From positions 1-20,536 of the forward strand of contig JARYMD010000026.1 in assembly GCA_029907285.1 (NCBI GenBank): DNA of 20,536 nt, in the 5' to 3' direction. A program made the translations under genes and the position numbers. Shown piece by piece: positions 1 to 8,085 of this stretch (position 1 is the stretch's first letter; every line of letters begins with the position of its first letter). The stretch is from Verrucomicrobiota bacterium. GTDB lineage: Bacteria; Verrucomicrobiota; Verrucomicrobiia; Limisphaerales; J093. Under the pieces are notes generated by a model. It did no database searches and was not told where the DNA came from. It was given only the letters and a program-made list of their open reading frames with translations.

Positions 1-1
1 T

Positions 2-1513
2 TTCATCGAATCAGCCATCAACCACTTCATGCTCACCGGCGGAAAAGATCGCCGCCTCTATGAGGCAGCCAAGAAACTGGCAGATTGCTGGGTCGCCAAC
101 CTCGGTCCGGACAAGAAAGAGTGGTTCGATGGCCATCAGGAAATGGAGCAGGCGCTCGTGCGTTTCGGCCGTTTCGTCAACGAAGTCGAGGGCAACAATC
201 GCGGCGAAGCGTACATCAAACTGGCAAAGTCCCTCCTTGATTGCAGGCGCAACGGAAGCGAATACGACCAAAGCCACCTGCCTGTTCAACAACAATACGA
301 AGCTGTCGGGCACGCCGTCCGTGCAGCGTATTCATACTCAGCTATGGCGGACGTGGCGATTGAGACCGGCGACGTTGATTATTGGAGCGCGGTGATGTCC
401 ATCTGGGACAATCTGGTGAACCGCAAGTACTACGTCACCGGCGGCATTGGCAGCGGTGAAACGTCTGAGGGATTCGGCCCGGATTACTCACTCCGCAACG
501 AGGCTTATTGCGAGTCGTGCTCGAGCTGCGGCCTGATCTTCTTTCACCACAAACTCAACCTCGCTTGCCGCGACGCAAAATACGCCGATCTCTACGAAGA
601 AACGCTGTACAATGCGCTGCTGGGCGCCATCGATCTCGAAGGCGCCACATTCAATTATACAAACCCACTGGTTGACGGCCGCCGCACTCGGTGGCATGCG
701 TGTCCGTGTTGTGTCGGCAACATTCCCAGAACGTTGCTGATGATCCCCACATGGACTTATGCCAAAGACCGCAACAGCATTTACGTCAATCTATTCCTCG
801 GCAGTGAAATCACCGTCCGAAGCGTCGCAGGCACAGACGTCAAAATGGTCCAGAAAACAGAGTACCCATGGGATGGCGCGGTCGCTATTACTGTCAACCC
901 GGCAAAGCCGGCTCGATTCTCGCTGTTTATCCGTGTCCCGGACCGCAACACGAGCCGCCTTTACTCGGGCATCCCAGCCGTCCATGGCCTCGAGTCACTC
1001 AAGCTCAACGGAAACGCGCTGCCACCGCAAATCGAGAAGGGCTACGCAATAATCGAGCGCGACTGGCAAGTGGGAGACACAATCGAGCTTCGTCTGCCCA
1101 TGAAAATCCAGCGCGTCAAAGCAGATCACAGAATCGAGGCCGACCGTGGCAGGGTGGCACTGCGTTACGGACCGCTCATTTACAGCGTCGAACGCGTAGA
1201 TCAACCTGACTTAAACAAGGTGCTGAGCAGCAGTCAGCTTGCCGCTGAATGGCGCCCAGACATTCTCCAGGGCGTCACCGTGATCAAGGGAACATGGAAC
1301 GACGGCAGCCCGATGCTCGCCATCCCCTACTATGCGAGATTGAACCGAACACCAGAGCAGGCTGGAACAGACAGACAGGTCGCACAAACCAGCTCAACAC
1401 CCAACCCCGCCCAGGTTCAGAACACAAACGCGTCCGCGAGCACCGGCTCTCAAACTGGCACACGCCCGCGCCGCCGTGAAGTCAACTCGATGGTGTGGAT
1501 CAAAGACGAATGA
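2..1513 (+). CDS. GH127-type beta-L-arabinofuranosidase, 5'-truncated
   Basis: The frame is open from base 2 to the TGA at 1511-1513, so the N-terminus and any signal peptide lie outside the window. The family (type member HypBA1 of Bifidobacterium longum) removes terminal beta-L-arabinofuranose, for example from hydroxyproline-linked arabino-oligosaccharides, using a zinc-bound cysteine nucleophile. The visible signature is E-S-C (Glu codon 512-514, Cys codon 518-520) and C-P-C-C encoded by 701-712 within the motif HACPCCVGNIPR. By family analogy Glu, Cys and the last two cysteines bind zinc, and the middle one attacks the sugar. The C-terminal beta-sandwich follows. Oddity: the end of the family fold ('PYYARLNR' ... 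'MVWI') is split by about 45 Ser/Thr/Gln/Asn-rich residues (1349-1483). The stop overlaps the next start by ATGA. The family call is firm; the exact substrate is not. Confidence 0.9.
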   Translation, partial: FIESAINHFMLTGGKDRRLYEAAKKLADCWVANLGPDKKEWFDGHQEMEQALVRFGRFVNEVEGNNRGEAYIKLAKSLLDCRRNGSEYDQSHLPVQQQYEAVGHAVRAAYSYSAMADVAIETGDVDYWSAVMSIWDNLVNRKYYVTGGIGSGETSEGFGPDYSLRNEAYCESCSSCGLIFFHHKLNLACRDAKYADLYEETLYNALLGAIDLEGATFNYTNPLVDGRRTRWHACPCCVGNIPRTLLMIPTWTYAKDRNSIYVNLFLGSEITVRSVAGTDVKMVQKTEYPWDGAVAITVNPAKPARFSLFIRVPDRNTSRLYSGIPAVHGLESLKLNGNALPPQIEKGYAIIERDWQVGDTIELRLPMKIQRVKADHRIEADRGRVALRYGPLIYSVERVDQPDLNKVLSSSQLAAEWRPDILQGVTVIKGTWNDGSPMLAIPYYARLNRTPEQAGTDRQVAQTSSTPNPAQVQNTNASASTGSQTGTRPRRREVNSMVWIKDE

Positions 1514-3822
1514 AGAAGCTATCAGTCGGACTCTTTCTCGGTCTAATCGTACTTCTGAGTTGTGCCCGGGCTGATTCGACCCCGGAAACCCCGCAACAAC
1601 GACCGCCTCCGGGCCAGCGCGACACCCGAGTTTTCAAAGACAGGATCAGACCTTACTGGTTCGCAAACAACACCCGCTTCTGGTATCGAAATGATCTCCC
1701 GCACGGCGCAAGAGAATTCGTCATGGTCGATGCGCGACACGGCGTTCGCCAGCAGGCCTTCGACCACGCCAGACTCGCCGCCGCACTCTCAAGGGAAACA
1801 GGCAAGGAATATCGCGCTGACCAGCTTCCATTCGATACAATTGAGTTCGTCGCTGATGCCACTGCCATCAAGTTCACTGTCGATGATGTGGTATGGCAAT
1901 GCGATTTGAACTCGTGCCAGCTCACCAAACAGGAACCAGCATCAACAGCCGTCGAAAATGCAGACCGCGACCGCGATTCACGTGCAACGCCTTATCGCCG
2001 AAGAAGCCGTGGCCAGCGGCAGCAAGGTGATTCGCCGCAGTCGCCCGACGGACAATGGACTGCGTTCGTTCGGGATCACAACGTGTTCGTTCGTGCCAAT
2101 GACGACTCAGGGTGCGAAATCCAACTCAGCCGGGATGGGCGCGAGGGTTTATCCTACGGGCACATTTCATGGTCGCCCTCGTCCAAAGCGCTCGTGGCTT
2201 TCCGCATTGAGCCCGGCGACCGCAAAGAGGTTTACTTGATCGAGTCATCGCCTCAAGGCGGCGGGCGAGCCAGGCTCCACAGCCGGCCTTACGCATTGCC
2301 GGGCGACAAGTTCCCCACGTACGAAGTGAACGTGTTCGACATCGCCAGCACAAATCATATCAAACCCGAGGTTGACAGGTTCGAACACGAATGGCTTCGT
2401 CCTGAACTTCATTGGAGCCGTGACAACCAACGGTTCGCCTACCAGCAAGTGGACCGCGGCCATCAGCGGCTCCGTGTCATTGAAGTGGACACGGCGACCG
2501 GCAAGGTGCGGAACCTCGTCGATGAACGCTCGAACACGTTTATTTGGACGGCTCACACTGAGAATCTCGGTCTCAACCCGACAACCTGGCTCGAACAAAC
2601 TGATGAACTCATTCACGCCTCCGAATGCAGTGGTTGGCGGCACCTGTATCTGGTGGACACCACTGCCGGCGCGGTCAAAAACCCGATTACAAAAGGCGAA
2701 TGGGTGGTGCGAGGCATCGACCTCATTGATGAAACAAATCGCGTTGTATGGTTCCACGCCAGCGGTGTCTATCCTGATCAGGACCCTTACTTCATTCACT
2801 ATGGGCACGTGAACTTCGACGGCAGCAATCTTGTCTTCATCACCGATGGCAACGGGACTCATTCGATCCAATATTCCCCCGACCGGCAGTACATTATCGA
2901 CACCTACAGCCGCGTTGATCAGCCACCAATCCACGAACTGCGCCGCGTCGATGACGGCAAATTGGTCTGCAAGCTGGAAGAAGCCGACATCACCCGGTTG
3001 GAAGCAGCCGGCTGGAAACCGCCAATCGTTTTTGTCGCCAAGGGCCGTGACGGCACAACCGACATTTGGGGCATCATCTGCCCGCCCAAGGAACTCGACC
3101 CGAACAGAAAACACCCGATAATCGAGGACATCTATGCCGGCCCGCAGAGCGCTTATGTGCCCAAATCGTTCAGCCCGCTCACCCGCTACGAATCCCTCAC
3201 GCAGCTCGGGTTCGTTGTTGTGAAGATTGACGGCATGGGCACCGCGCATCGGTCCAAGGCGTTCCATGATGTCTGCTGGCACAACCTCAAAGACGCCGGT
3301 TTGCCAGATCGAATTCTCTGGATCAAAGCCGCTGCAACCAAATACCCGTACATGGACATCTCGCGGGTGGGCGTCTATGGCAACTCGGCAGGCGGCCAAA
3401 ACGCAGCCGCCGCTGTCCTGTTCCATCCTGAGTTTTACAAGGCCGCTGTCGCCAGTTGCGGTTGCCATGACAACCGCATGGACAAAGCGTCATGGAACGA
3501 ACAGTGGATGGGTTACCCGGTCGGCCCGCACTACGCCGAGAATTCAAACATCGAAAACGCCCACCTCTTGCGCGGTCATCTGTTCCTTGTCGTGGGCGAA
3601 ATGGACGATAACGTTCCCCCGGAATCAACGCTTCGGTTCGTGGACGCGCTCATCAAAGCAAACAAGGACTTTGATCTCCTCGTCATACCGGGAGGCGGCC
3701 ACGGGCCAGGCGGCGAATACGGCGCCCGCAGACGCAATGATTTCTTTGTTCGTCACCTTCTCGGTGTGAACCCGCCAAACAGGAACGCTCAGAGCGCGGC
3801 CCAGCCGCCACCATCTCAATGA
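1510..3822 (+). CDS. Secreted S9-family prolyl oligopeptidase / DPP-IV-like serine peptidase
   Basis: The 770-residue protein has the S9 layout: signal peptide (MKKLSVGLFLGLIVLLSC, possibly a lipoprotein with Cys18, or cleaved after ARA), a beta-propeller-like region to about residue 510, and an alpha/beta hydrolase domain. The catalytic triad is visible: Ser626 in GNSAGG, Asp699 in GEMDDNV, His731 in GGGHG. Family members cleave after proline, often releasing Xaa-Pro dipeptides, outside the cytoplasm. The DW(V/L)YEEE propeller motif that anchors the substrate N-terminus in true DPP-IV enzymes is not evident, so strict dipeptidyl activity is uncertain. Residues 151-180 form an Arg/Gln-rich linker-like insert. 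I chose the ATG at 1510 over a GTG at 1495 because it begins the signal peptide and overlaps the upstream stop by ATGA. The end overlaps the next gene in the same way. Confidence 0.9.
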   Translation: MKKLSVGLFLGLIVLLSCARADSTPETPQQRPPPGQRDTRVFKDRIRPYWFANNTRFWYRNDLPHGAREFVMVDARHGVRQQAFDHARLAAALSRETGKEYRADQLPFDTIEFVADATAIKFTVDDVVWQCDLNSCQLTKQEPASTAVENADRDRDSRATPYRRRSRGQRQQGDSPQSPDGQWTAFVRDHNVFVRANDDSGCEIQLSRDGREGLSYGHISWSPSSKALVAFRIEPGDRKEVYLIESSPQGGGRARLHSRPYALPGDKFPTYEVNVFDIASTNHIKPEVDRFEHEWLRPELHWSRDNQRFAYQQVDRGHQRLRVIEVDTATGKVRNLVDERSNTFIWTAHTENLGLNPTTWLEQTDELIHASECSGWRHLYLVDTTAGAVKNPITKGEWVVRGIDLIDETNRVVWFHASGVYPDQDPYFIHYGHVNFDGSNLVFITDGNGTHSIQYSPDRQYIIDTYSRVDQPPIHELRRVDDGKLVCKLEEADITRLEAAGWKPPIVFVAKGRDGTTDIWGIICPPKELDPNRKHPIIEDIYAGPQSAYVPKSFSPLTRYESLTQLGFVVVKIDGMGTAHRSKAFHDVCWHNLKDAGLPDRILWIKAAATKYPYMDISRVGVYGNSAGGQNAAAAVLFHPEFYKAAVASCGCHDNRMDKASWNEQWMGYPVGPHYAENSNIENAHLLRGHLFLVVGEMDDNVPPESTLRFVDALIKANKDFDLLVIPGGGHGPGGEYGARRRNDFFVRHLLGVNPPNRNAQSAAQPPPSQ

Positions 3823-5426
3823 AACTCAGGCATTTGACAGCGGCCGTTCTTCTTGTTGCCCGGCTGGCCCCGGGCCTCAGTTTCGAATCCAGTGCCGCAG
3901 GTGAAACAGTTGCACCCGCCGTGACCGCGCCTCCGGATTCTTTCTTTTCTTTGTTGCGAGAACGGGACCGCGATGCCGCCCGCCGGTTTTACGCAAAGTA
4001 CATCGACATCGAAGGCATGCCGGTGGCCGCCTCCGCCGAGGTCGCCGACCTCGCTCTTCAACGCACGTATGAGATCTTGACCCACATGCTCGCCGGGCGG
4101 CCAGACATTCTCGAGGCAATGGTCAAGAACCGCATGTACCTCATCATCATCGGGAAAGATCAGGTCTATACCGACATGCCGGAATACAGAAACGCGCCGA
4201 ACCCCGATTACCTCAACGAGCGCGTGCGCGGAACCGGCGGCCGGCCAACCAGCTGCGGCGAGGAAAACCTCCTGAGCCTTCCGCTGGATCGATATGACGA
4301 CGAAAGCATCGCCGTCCACGAGTTCTGTCACACAATCGACAGCACACTGGATTCAATCGATCCATCATGGCGTGACCGAAAAGGCCGCGCGTACAAAAAC
4401 GCGCGCGCCAAAGGGCTTTACCGTGACACCTACGCAGGCTCAAACGCAGACGAATACTGGGCTGAGATCGTCCAGGCCTACTTCGACTGCAATCGCGTCA
4501 ACAACTGGAACCACGGCCCAATCGGCACCCGCGAGCAGCTCAAAGTTTATGACCCCGAAGGTTATGAACTGGTCCGAACAGTGTTCAATCTGCCGCCAAA
4601 CCGCGATTGGCGTTACAAGTTCCTCCAAAAGCTCCCGACCGTGACCCCGCCTCCGGCAAGGATCAAAGCCGATCCCTATTACACGAAATTCACCTGGGCG
4701 CGGGAATTCACCGTGCTGGGCCGAGACGCAAGCAATGCCGCGCTCCTGAAAGCCAACGACACCATCCGCAAAATGTTCGCGTATCGCCATGACATTCTCA
4801 AAGCGCTCATCGCCGATGGCGTTCGACTCGTGGTCCTCGGCCGAAACGAACACATCGCCGACCTGCCCGAATGCGCGCGCATCAAAGACTCGCCATCCCT
4901 CGACCCTCTCGCGCGCACACTGGAATACACGCCTCAGACAAAACTCATCGTCGCCAGCGAGGAGAATGTCATGGGCAACCCAAGGGATGCCTATGTCGGC
5001 GACAATCAGGTTATCCGCCTTATGGCCAAAGCCCTCTACCACGTGACAGGCACACGCCCCGTCGATCCAAATTGGGACAATCGCCGCCGCGATGTTCAGC
5101 AATATGAACTCCGGGTGAAACGACTCGATGTCCGATTCAGCAAACGATTGCACGAGCTGCACACAAAAGCACTCGCAGCCGGCAAATGGCTCGGGACCGC
5201 CGCTGTCCATGACCCGGTCGCCTACTGGGCTCACGGCGTGCTCGCCTACTTCGACGCCGCTGGCCAACACGCCTCGCCACCAGACGCAGAACAGCCAATC
5301 GTCACACGCGAACTGCTCCGTCAATACGATCCCGATTTGTTCGCTCTCGTTCACGAAACGATGGCTTACGGCGGGAAAGTCGATTGGCGATATCAGCCTG
5401 CGTGTGTTCACCCCGCTTCACCCTGA
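3819..5426 (+). CDS. Secreted zinc metallopeptidase, lethal-factor/Pro-Pro-endopeptidase-like (M34, ATLF), with a tandem inactive copy
   Basis: 535 residues with an N-terminal signal-like segment. Domain 1 (about 57-266) has the gluzincin motif HEFCH (His167, Glu168, His171) followed by 'HTID', and 41 residues later Tyr205...Glu212 in YAGSNADEYWAE. Anthrax lethal factor shows the same pattern (HEFGHAVD, then YGRTNEAEFFAE), including the seven-residue step from the catalytic Tyr to the zinc-binding Glu. Pro-Pro endopeptidases share this fold. Domain 2 (about 287-525) repeats domain 1 (shared anchors: EEN, a DRY/DAY-like loop, YWA..AYFD, a YDP helix, final DWRY) but reads KALYH (404-408) for HEFCH and Ala468 for Glu212, so it should not bind catalytic zinc. 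Both neighbours overlap or nearly abut, implying co-expression. The M34-like call comes from motifs only; substrate unknown. Confidence 0.75.
   Translation: MKLRHLTAAVLLVARLAPGLSFESSAAGETVAPAVTAPPDSFFSLLRERDRDAARRFYAKYIDIEGMPVAASAEVADLALQRTYEILTHMLAGRPDILEAMVKNRMYLIIIGKDQVYTDMPEYRNAPNPDYLNERVRGTGGRPTSCGEENLLSLPLDRYDDESIAVHEFCHTIDSTLDSIDPSWRDRKGRAYKNARAKGLYRDTYAGSNADEYWAEIVQAYFDCNRVNNWNHGPIGTREQLKVYDPEGYELVRTVFNLPPNRDWRYKFLQKLPTVTPPPARIKADPYYTKFTWAREFTVLGRDASNAALLKANDTIRKMFAYRHDILKALIADGVRLVVLGRNEHIADLPECARIKDSPSLDPLARTLEYTPQTKLIVASEENVMGNPRDAYVGDNQVIRLMAKALYHVTGTRPVDPNWDNRRRDVQQYELRVKRLDVRFSKRLHELHTKALAAGKWLGTAAVHDPVAYWAHGVLAYFDAAGQHASPPDAEQPIVTRELLRQYDPDLFALVHETMAYGGKVDWRYQPACVHPASP
3987..5393 (+). 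repeat. Intragenic tandem domain duplication (active plus degenerate copy)
   Basis: Two protein-level repeats lie within one gene: copy 1 is encoded by about 3987-4616 and copy 2 by about 4677-5393. Matching blocks in the same order are DIL(E/K)A(M/L), (Y/R)L(I/V)(I/V)(I/L)G(K/R), (T/A)D(M/L)PE, EEN, the HEFCH/KALYH position (4317-4331 and 5028-5042), YWA..(Q/L)AYFD, YDP and DWRY. The copies are strongly diverged, so the duplication is old. It is visible only in translation, not as a DNA repeat. Confidence 0.85.
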
Positions 5427-5456
5427 AGCTTGAACCATCAGAAGAGAACTCACCGT

Positions 5457-7931
5457 ATGAAAGCAACCTCCGCTCAGGCCATCGCATGGAAAATGGCCTT
5501 GCTACTTGGCTTGAGAACGGCGTGTATGGACGCCCCGGCGGCGGCTGTCCCGGTTGTTCAATCAGCAGCGTGCCCGCTGCCGCTCCATGCAGTCCGTCTC
5601 ACAGGCGGCCCGCTCAAACACGCGCAAGACCTCAACGCACAGTATCTCCTCGCACTCGAACCGGACAGAATGCTGGCAGGGTACAGAATCCGGGCCGGCC
5701 TCGAACCGAAAGCAAAAGGTTACGGCGGCTGGGATTCGGTCGAAGGCAAGCAACTCACCGGACATCTGGCCGGCCATTATCTCTCCGCGGTGAGCATCAT
5801 GTACGCCGCCACCGGAGACGCGCGCTTCAAAGAACGCGCTGACTATTTGGTAAGAGAACTCGAGCAGGTTCAGAACAAGCGCGGCACAGGTTATCTGGGC
5901 GCCATCACCGACGCCAAGGGCACCGACGGCGAAATCATATTCCAGCAAATCGCCAAAGGTGACATCCGTTCGAGCGGCTTCGATCTGAACGGAATGTGGT
6001 CGCCATGGTACACACTCCACAAAATGTATGCCGGCCTGCGCGATGCCTTCCGTTACACGGGCAACAAAACCGCACTCGAGCTTGAGAAAAGATTCGCCGC
6101 ATGGGCCGAAGGCATTCTCTCCCAACTGACCGACGCCCAGGTCCAGCAAATGCTCAACACCGAGTTCGGCGGCATGAACGAGGTGCTCGTTGATCTTTAT
6201 GCTGACACAGGTGACAAACGCTGGCTTGACCTTTCATACAAGTTCGAGCACCGCGCTTTCACCCTTCCACTCATGCGCCACCAGGACAATCTGGCCGGCA
6301 AACACGGGAACACGCAAATCCCCAAAATGATCGGTTCCATCACCAGATTCGCCTTAACCGGCGATCCAGGTGACGCCTTCGCAGCAGGGTTTTTCTGGGA
6401 CCGGGTTGTCCAGCACCACAGTTATGCCACCGGCGGCCACGGCAAAGACGAGTACTTCGGCGAACCCGACCGCCTCGACGACCGGGTGGACGGCCGGACA
6501 GCCGAGACCTGCAACGTGTACAACATGCTGAAGCTCACCCGAAAGCTCTTCGCACTCCGGCCGGACGCTCACTACGCCGATTTTCACGAGCGCGCCCTGT
6601 TCAATCACATCCTTGCATCCAAAGACCCGCAGGACGGCTGGGCTTGTTACATGGTCCCCGTCGGCCGTGGGGTTCAACACGAGTACGAACGCGACATGCT
6701 CGACGGCGGTTTCACTTGTTGCACAGCTTCGAGCATGGAAAGCCATGCTCTCCACGGCGACGGCATTTATTATGAGTCCGCCGACAAGCTCTGGGTCAAT
6801 CTGTTCGTTCCCTTGACTGCAGAATGGAAAGCTGCCGGAACAAGGCTGACCCTCGAAACCGATTTCCCTGAGGGCGACAGAGCAACCCTCAAGTTCCACA
6901 TGGATTCTCCAAAAGAATTCACCCTTGCTCTCCGGCGCCCGTTCTGGGCCGGCGAAGGTTTCTCCGTCAAGGTGAACGGATCAGAACTGCCCCCCGCAGC
7001 ACTTGCCGATCCAGATCAGATCCGCCCTGCCAACAGACCCCGCAGAGGTGATTCACGTGCACCGGAAAAACCTAAAGTGAGCCATTTCATCGAAATCCAC
7101 CGCATATGGACATCCAGTGACGAAGTCTCAGTTCTTATCCCCAAAACGCTCCGACTCGAGCCTTTGCCGGACAACCCTCGCCGCGTAGCCGTTCTCTGGG
7201 GACCGCTCGTCCTCGCAGGCGATCTGGGTGACGAGCAGCCCCGCAGACGAAGCGAACGGAGAAGCGGACCTCCTGATTCGATCCCCGTTTTCATCTCCGC
7301 TGAGCGGCCTGTCCATGAGTGGCTCAAGCCCGTGCCTGACAAACCGGGTTGTTTCCGCACCGACGGCGTCGGCAAAGACCGTGACGTGGATTTCGTCCCG
7401 TTTTATCGCTTCCACCGCCGCACTTACGGCATCTATTGGGACCTTTTCACACCCGCAGAATGGGAAAAGCGTGCCGCAGAAATCGCCGCCGAACAGGAAA
7501 GACAACGCCGACTCGAAGCCGCCACCGTTGGATTCGCTCAACCGGGCGAAATGCAGGCTGAACGCGACACCAACATGCAGGGCGAGGACACATGGCCTGA
7601 TCGACTCATGGGCCGGCCCGGCCGCCGTGGCCGAAATTGGTTCTCGTTCGACCTTGCGGTTGACCCTGCTCATCCCCTGGCGCTGGTTGTCACTTACAAC
7701 CGCGACGAATGGGAAACGCGCACATTCGATATTCTTGTGGATGGCCGGAAAATTGCCACGCAAACACTCGAACGCCGCGGCCCGGTCAAGTTCTTTGATG
7801 TCGAGTACGCTATTCCTGCCGATTTGGTCAAAGGCAAGGAGAAGGTTACGGTGAAGTTCGTCGCTGTTGCAGGCAGCGAAATCGGGGCCGTGTACGGCCT
7901 TCGCACAATCCGCGCCGACGCCGAACGCTAA
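5457..7931 (+). CDS. GH146-type beta-L-arabinofuranosidase with C-terminal DUF6805-like domain, secreted
   Basis: 824 residues. A signal-like N-terminus precedes an (alpha/alpha)6 catalytic domain (about 40-440), beta-sandwich regions, and a C-terminal domain (about 690-824) resembling DUF6805, often found at the end of these enzymes. The zinc/nucleophile site is visible: Glu350 and Cys352 in AETCNVYNMLKL, and Cys421-Cys422 in GGFTCCTASSMESH. This Glu-x-Cys...Cys-Cys arrangement and the flanking sequence fit GH146, a sister family of GH127 that also releases beta-L-arabinofuranose. I chose the ATG at 5457, which has a purine-rich GAAGAGA a few bases upstream. An in-frame TTG at 5430, four bases after the previous stop, would add nine residues. 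As last gene of the unit it pairs a second arabinofuranosidase with the first, suggesting different linkages or chain positions. The family call is firm; the linkage is inferred. Confidence 0.9.
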   Translation: MKATSAQAIAWKMALLLGLRTACMDAPAAAVPVVQSAACPLPLHAVRLTGGPLKHAQDLNAQYLLALEPDRMLAGYRIRAGLEPKAKGYGGWDSVEGKQLTGHLAGHYLSAVSIMYAATGDARFKERADYLVRELEQVQNKRGTGYLGAITDAKGTDGEIIFQQIAKGDIRSSGFDLNGMWSPWYTLHKMYAGLRDAFRYTGNKTALELEKRFAAWAEGILSQLTDAQVQQMLNTEFGGMNEVLVDLYADTGDKRWLDLSYKFEHRAFTLPLMRHQDNLAGKHGNTQIPKMIGSITRFALTGDPGDAFAAGFFWDRVVQHHSYATGGHGKDEYFGEPDRLDDRVDGRTAETCNVYNMLKLTRKLFALRPDAHYADFHERALFNHILASKDPQDGWACYMVPVGRGVQHEYERDMLDGGFTCCTASSMESHALHGDGIYYESADKLWVNLFVPLTAEWKAAGTRLTLETDFPEGDRATLKFHMDSPKEFTLALRRPFWAGEGFSVKVNGSELPPAALADPDQIRPANRPRRGDSRAPEKPKVSHFIEIHRIWTSSDEVSVLIPKTLRLEPLPDNPRRVAVLWGPLVLAGDLGDEQPRRRSERRSGPPDSIPVFISAERPVHEWLKPVPDKPGCFRTDGVGKDRDVDFVPFYRFHRRTYGIYWDLFTPAEWEKRAAEIAAEQERQRRLEAATVGFAQPGEMQAERDTNMQGEDTWPDRLMGRPGRRGRNWFSFDLAVDPAHPLALVVTYNRDEWETRTFDILVDGRKIATQTLERRGPVKFFDVEYAIPADLVKGKEKVTVKFVAVAGSEIGAVYGLRTIRADAER

Positions 7932-7996
7932 CCCGGAAATCTCACCGGCCATCCCGTCGGATTCACCCGTTGCTTCAGCCCGGTGAGATTTCCGGG
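7932..7996. terminator. Perfect 17-bp inverted repeat, probable bidirectional terminator
   Basis: The arms 7932-7948 and 7980-7996 are exact reverse complements (CCCGGAAATCTCACCGG and its complement) separated by 31 bases. The repeat starts directly after the stop of the GH146 gene and lies between two convergent genes, the usual place for a shared terminator. No T-tract follows on either side, so it may instead protect mRNA 3' ends or be a mobile palindromic repeat. Confidence 0.6.
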
Positions 7997-8085
7997 GCCC
8001 GCAGAGAATCCTGAACTTGCACCGGATGCAGACAATGATGTGCGAGGAAAGCCGATGTTAATCGCTCTGGCAAAAACTCAACGGC

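Noticed and set aside
2245..3468. 407-residue open frame on the - strand opposite the S9 peptidase gene
   Set aside because: It is a GC-driven antisense shadow; the + strand gene has intact catalytic motifs and tight operon junctions, and the antisense protein has no recognisable features.
4440..5411. 323-residue open frame on the - strand opposite the metallopeptidase gene
   Set aside because: Antisense shadow of a clearly coding duplicated-domain gene; no motifs or plausible start context.
7128..7952. 274-residue open frame on the - strand opposite the end of the GH146 gene
   Set aside because: It overlaps the conserved C-terminal domain of the + strand enzyme and runs into the terminator palindrome; no protein features.
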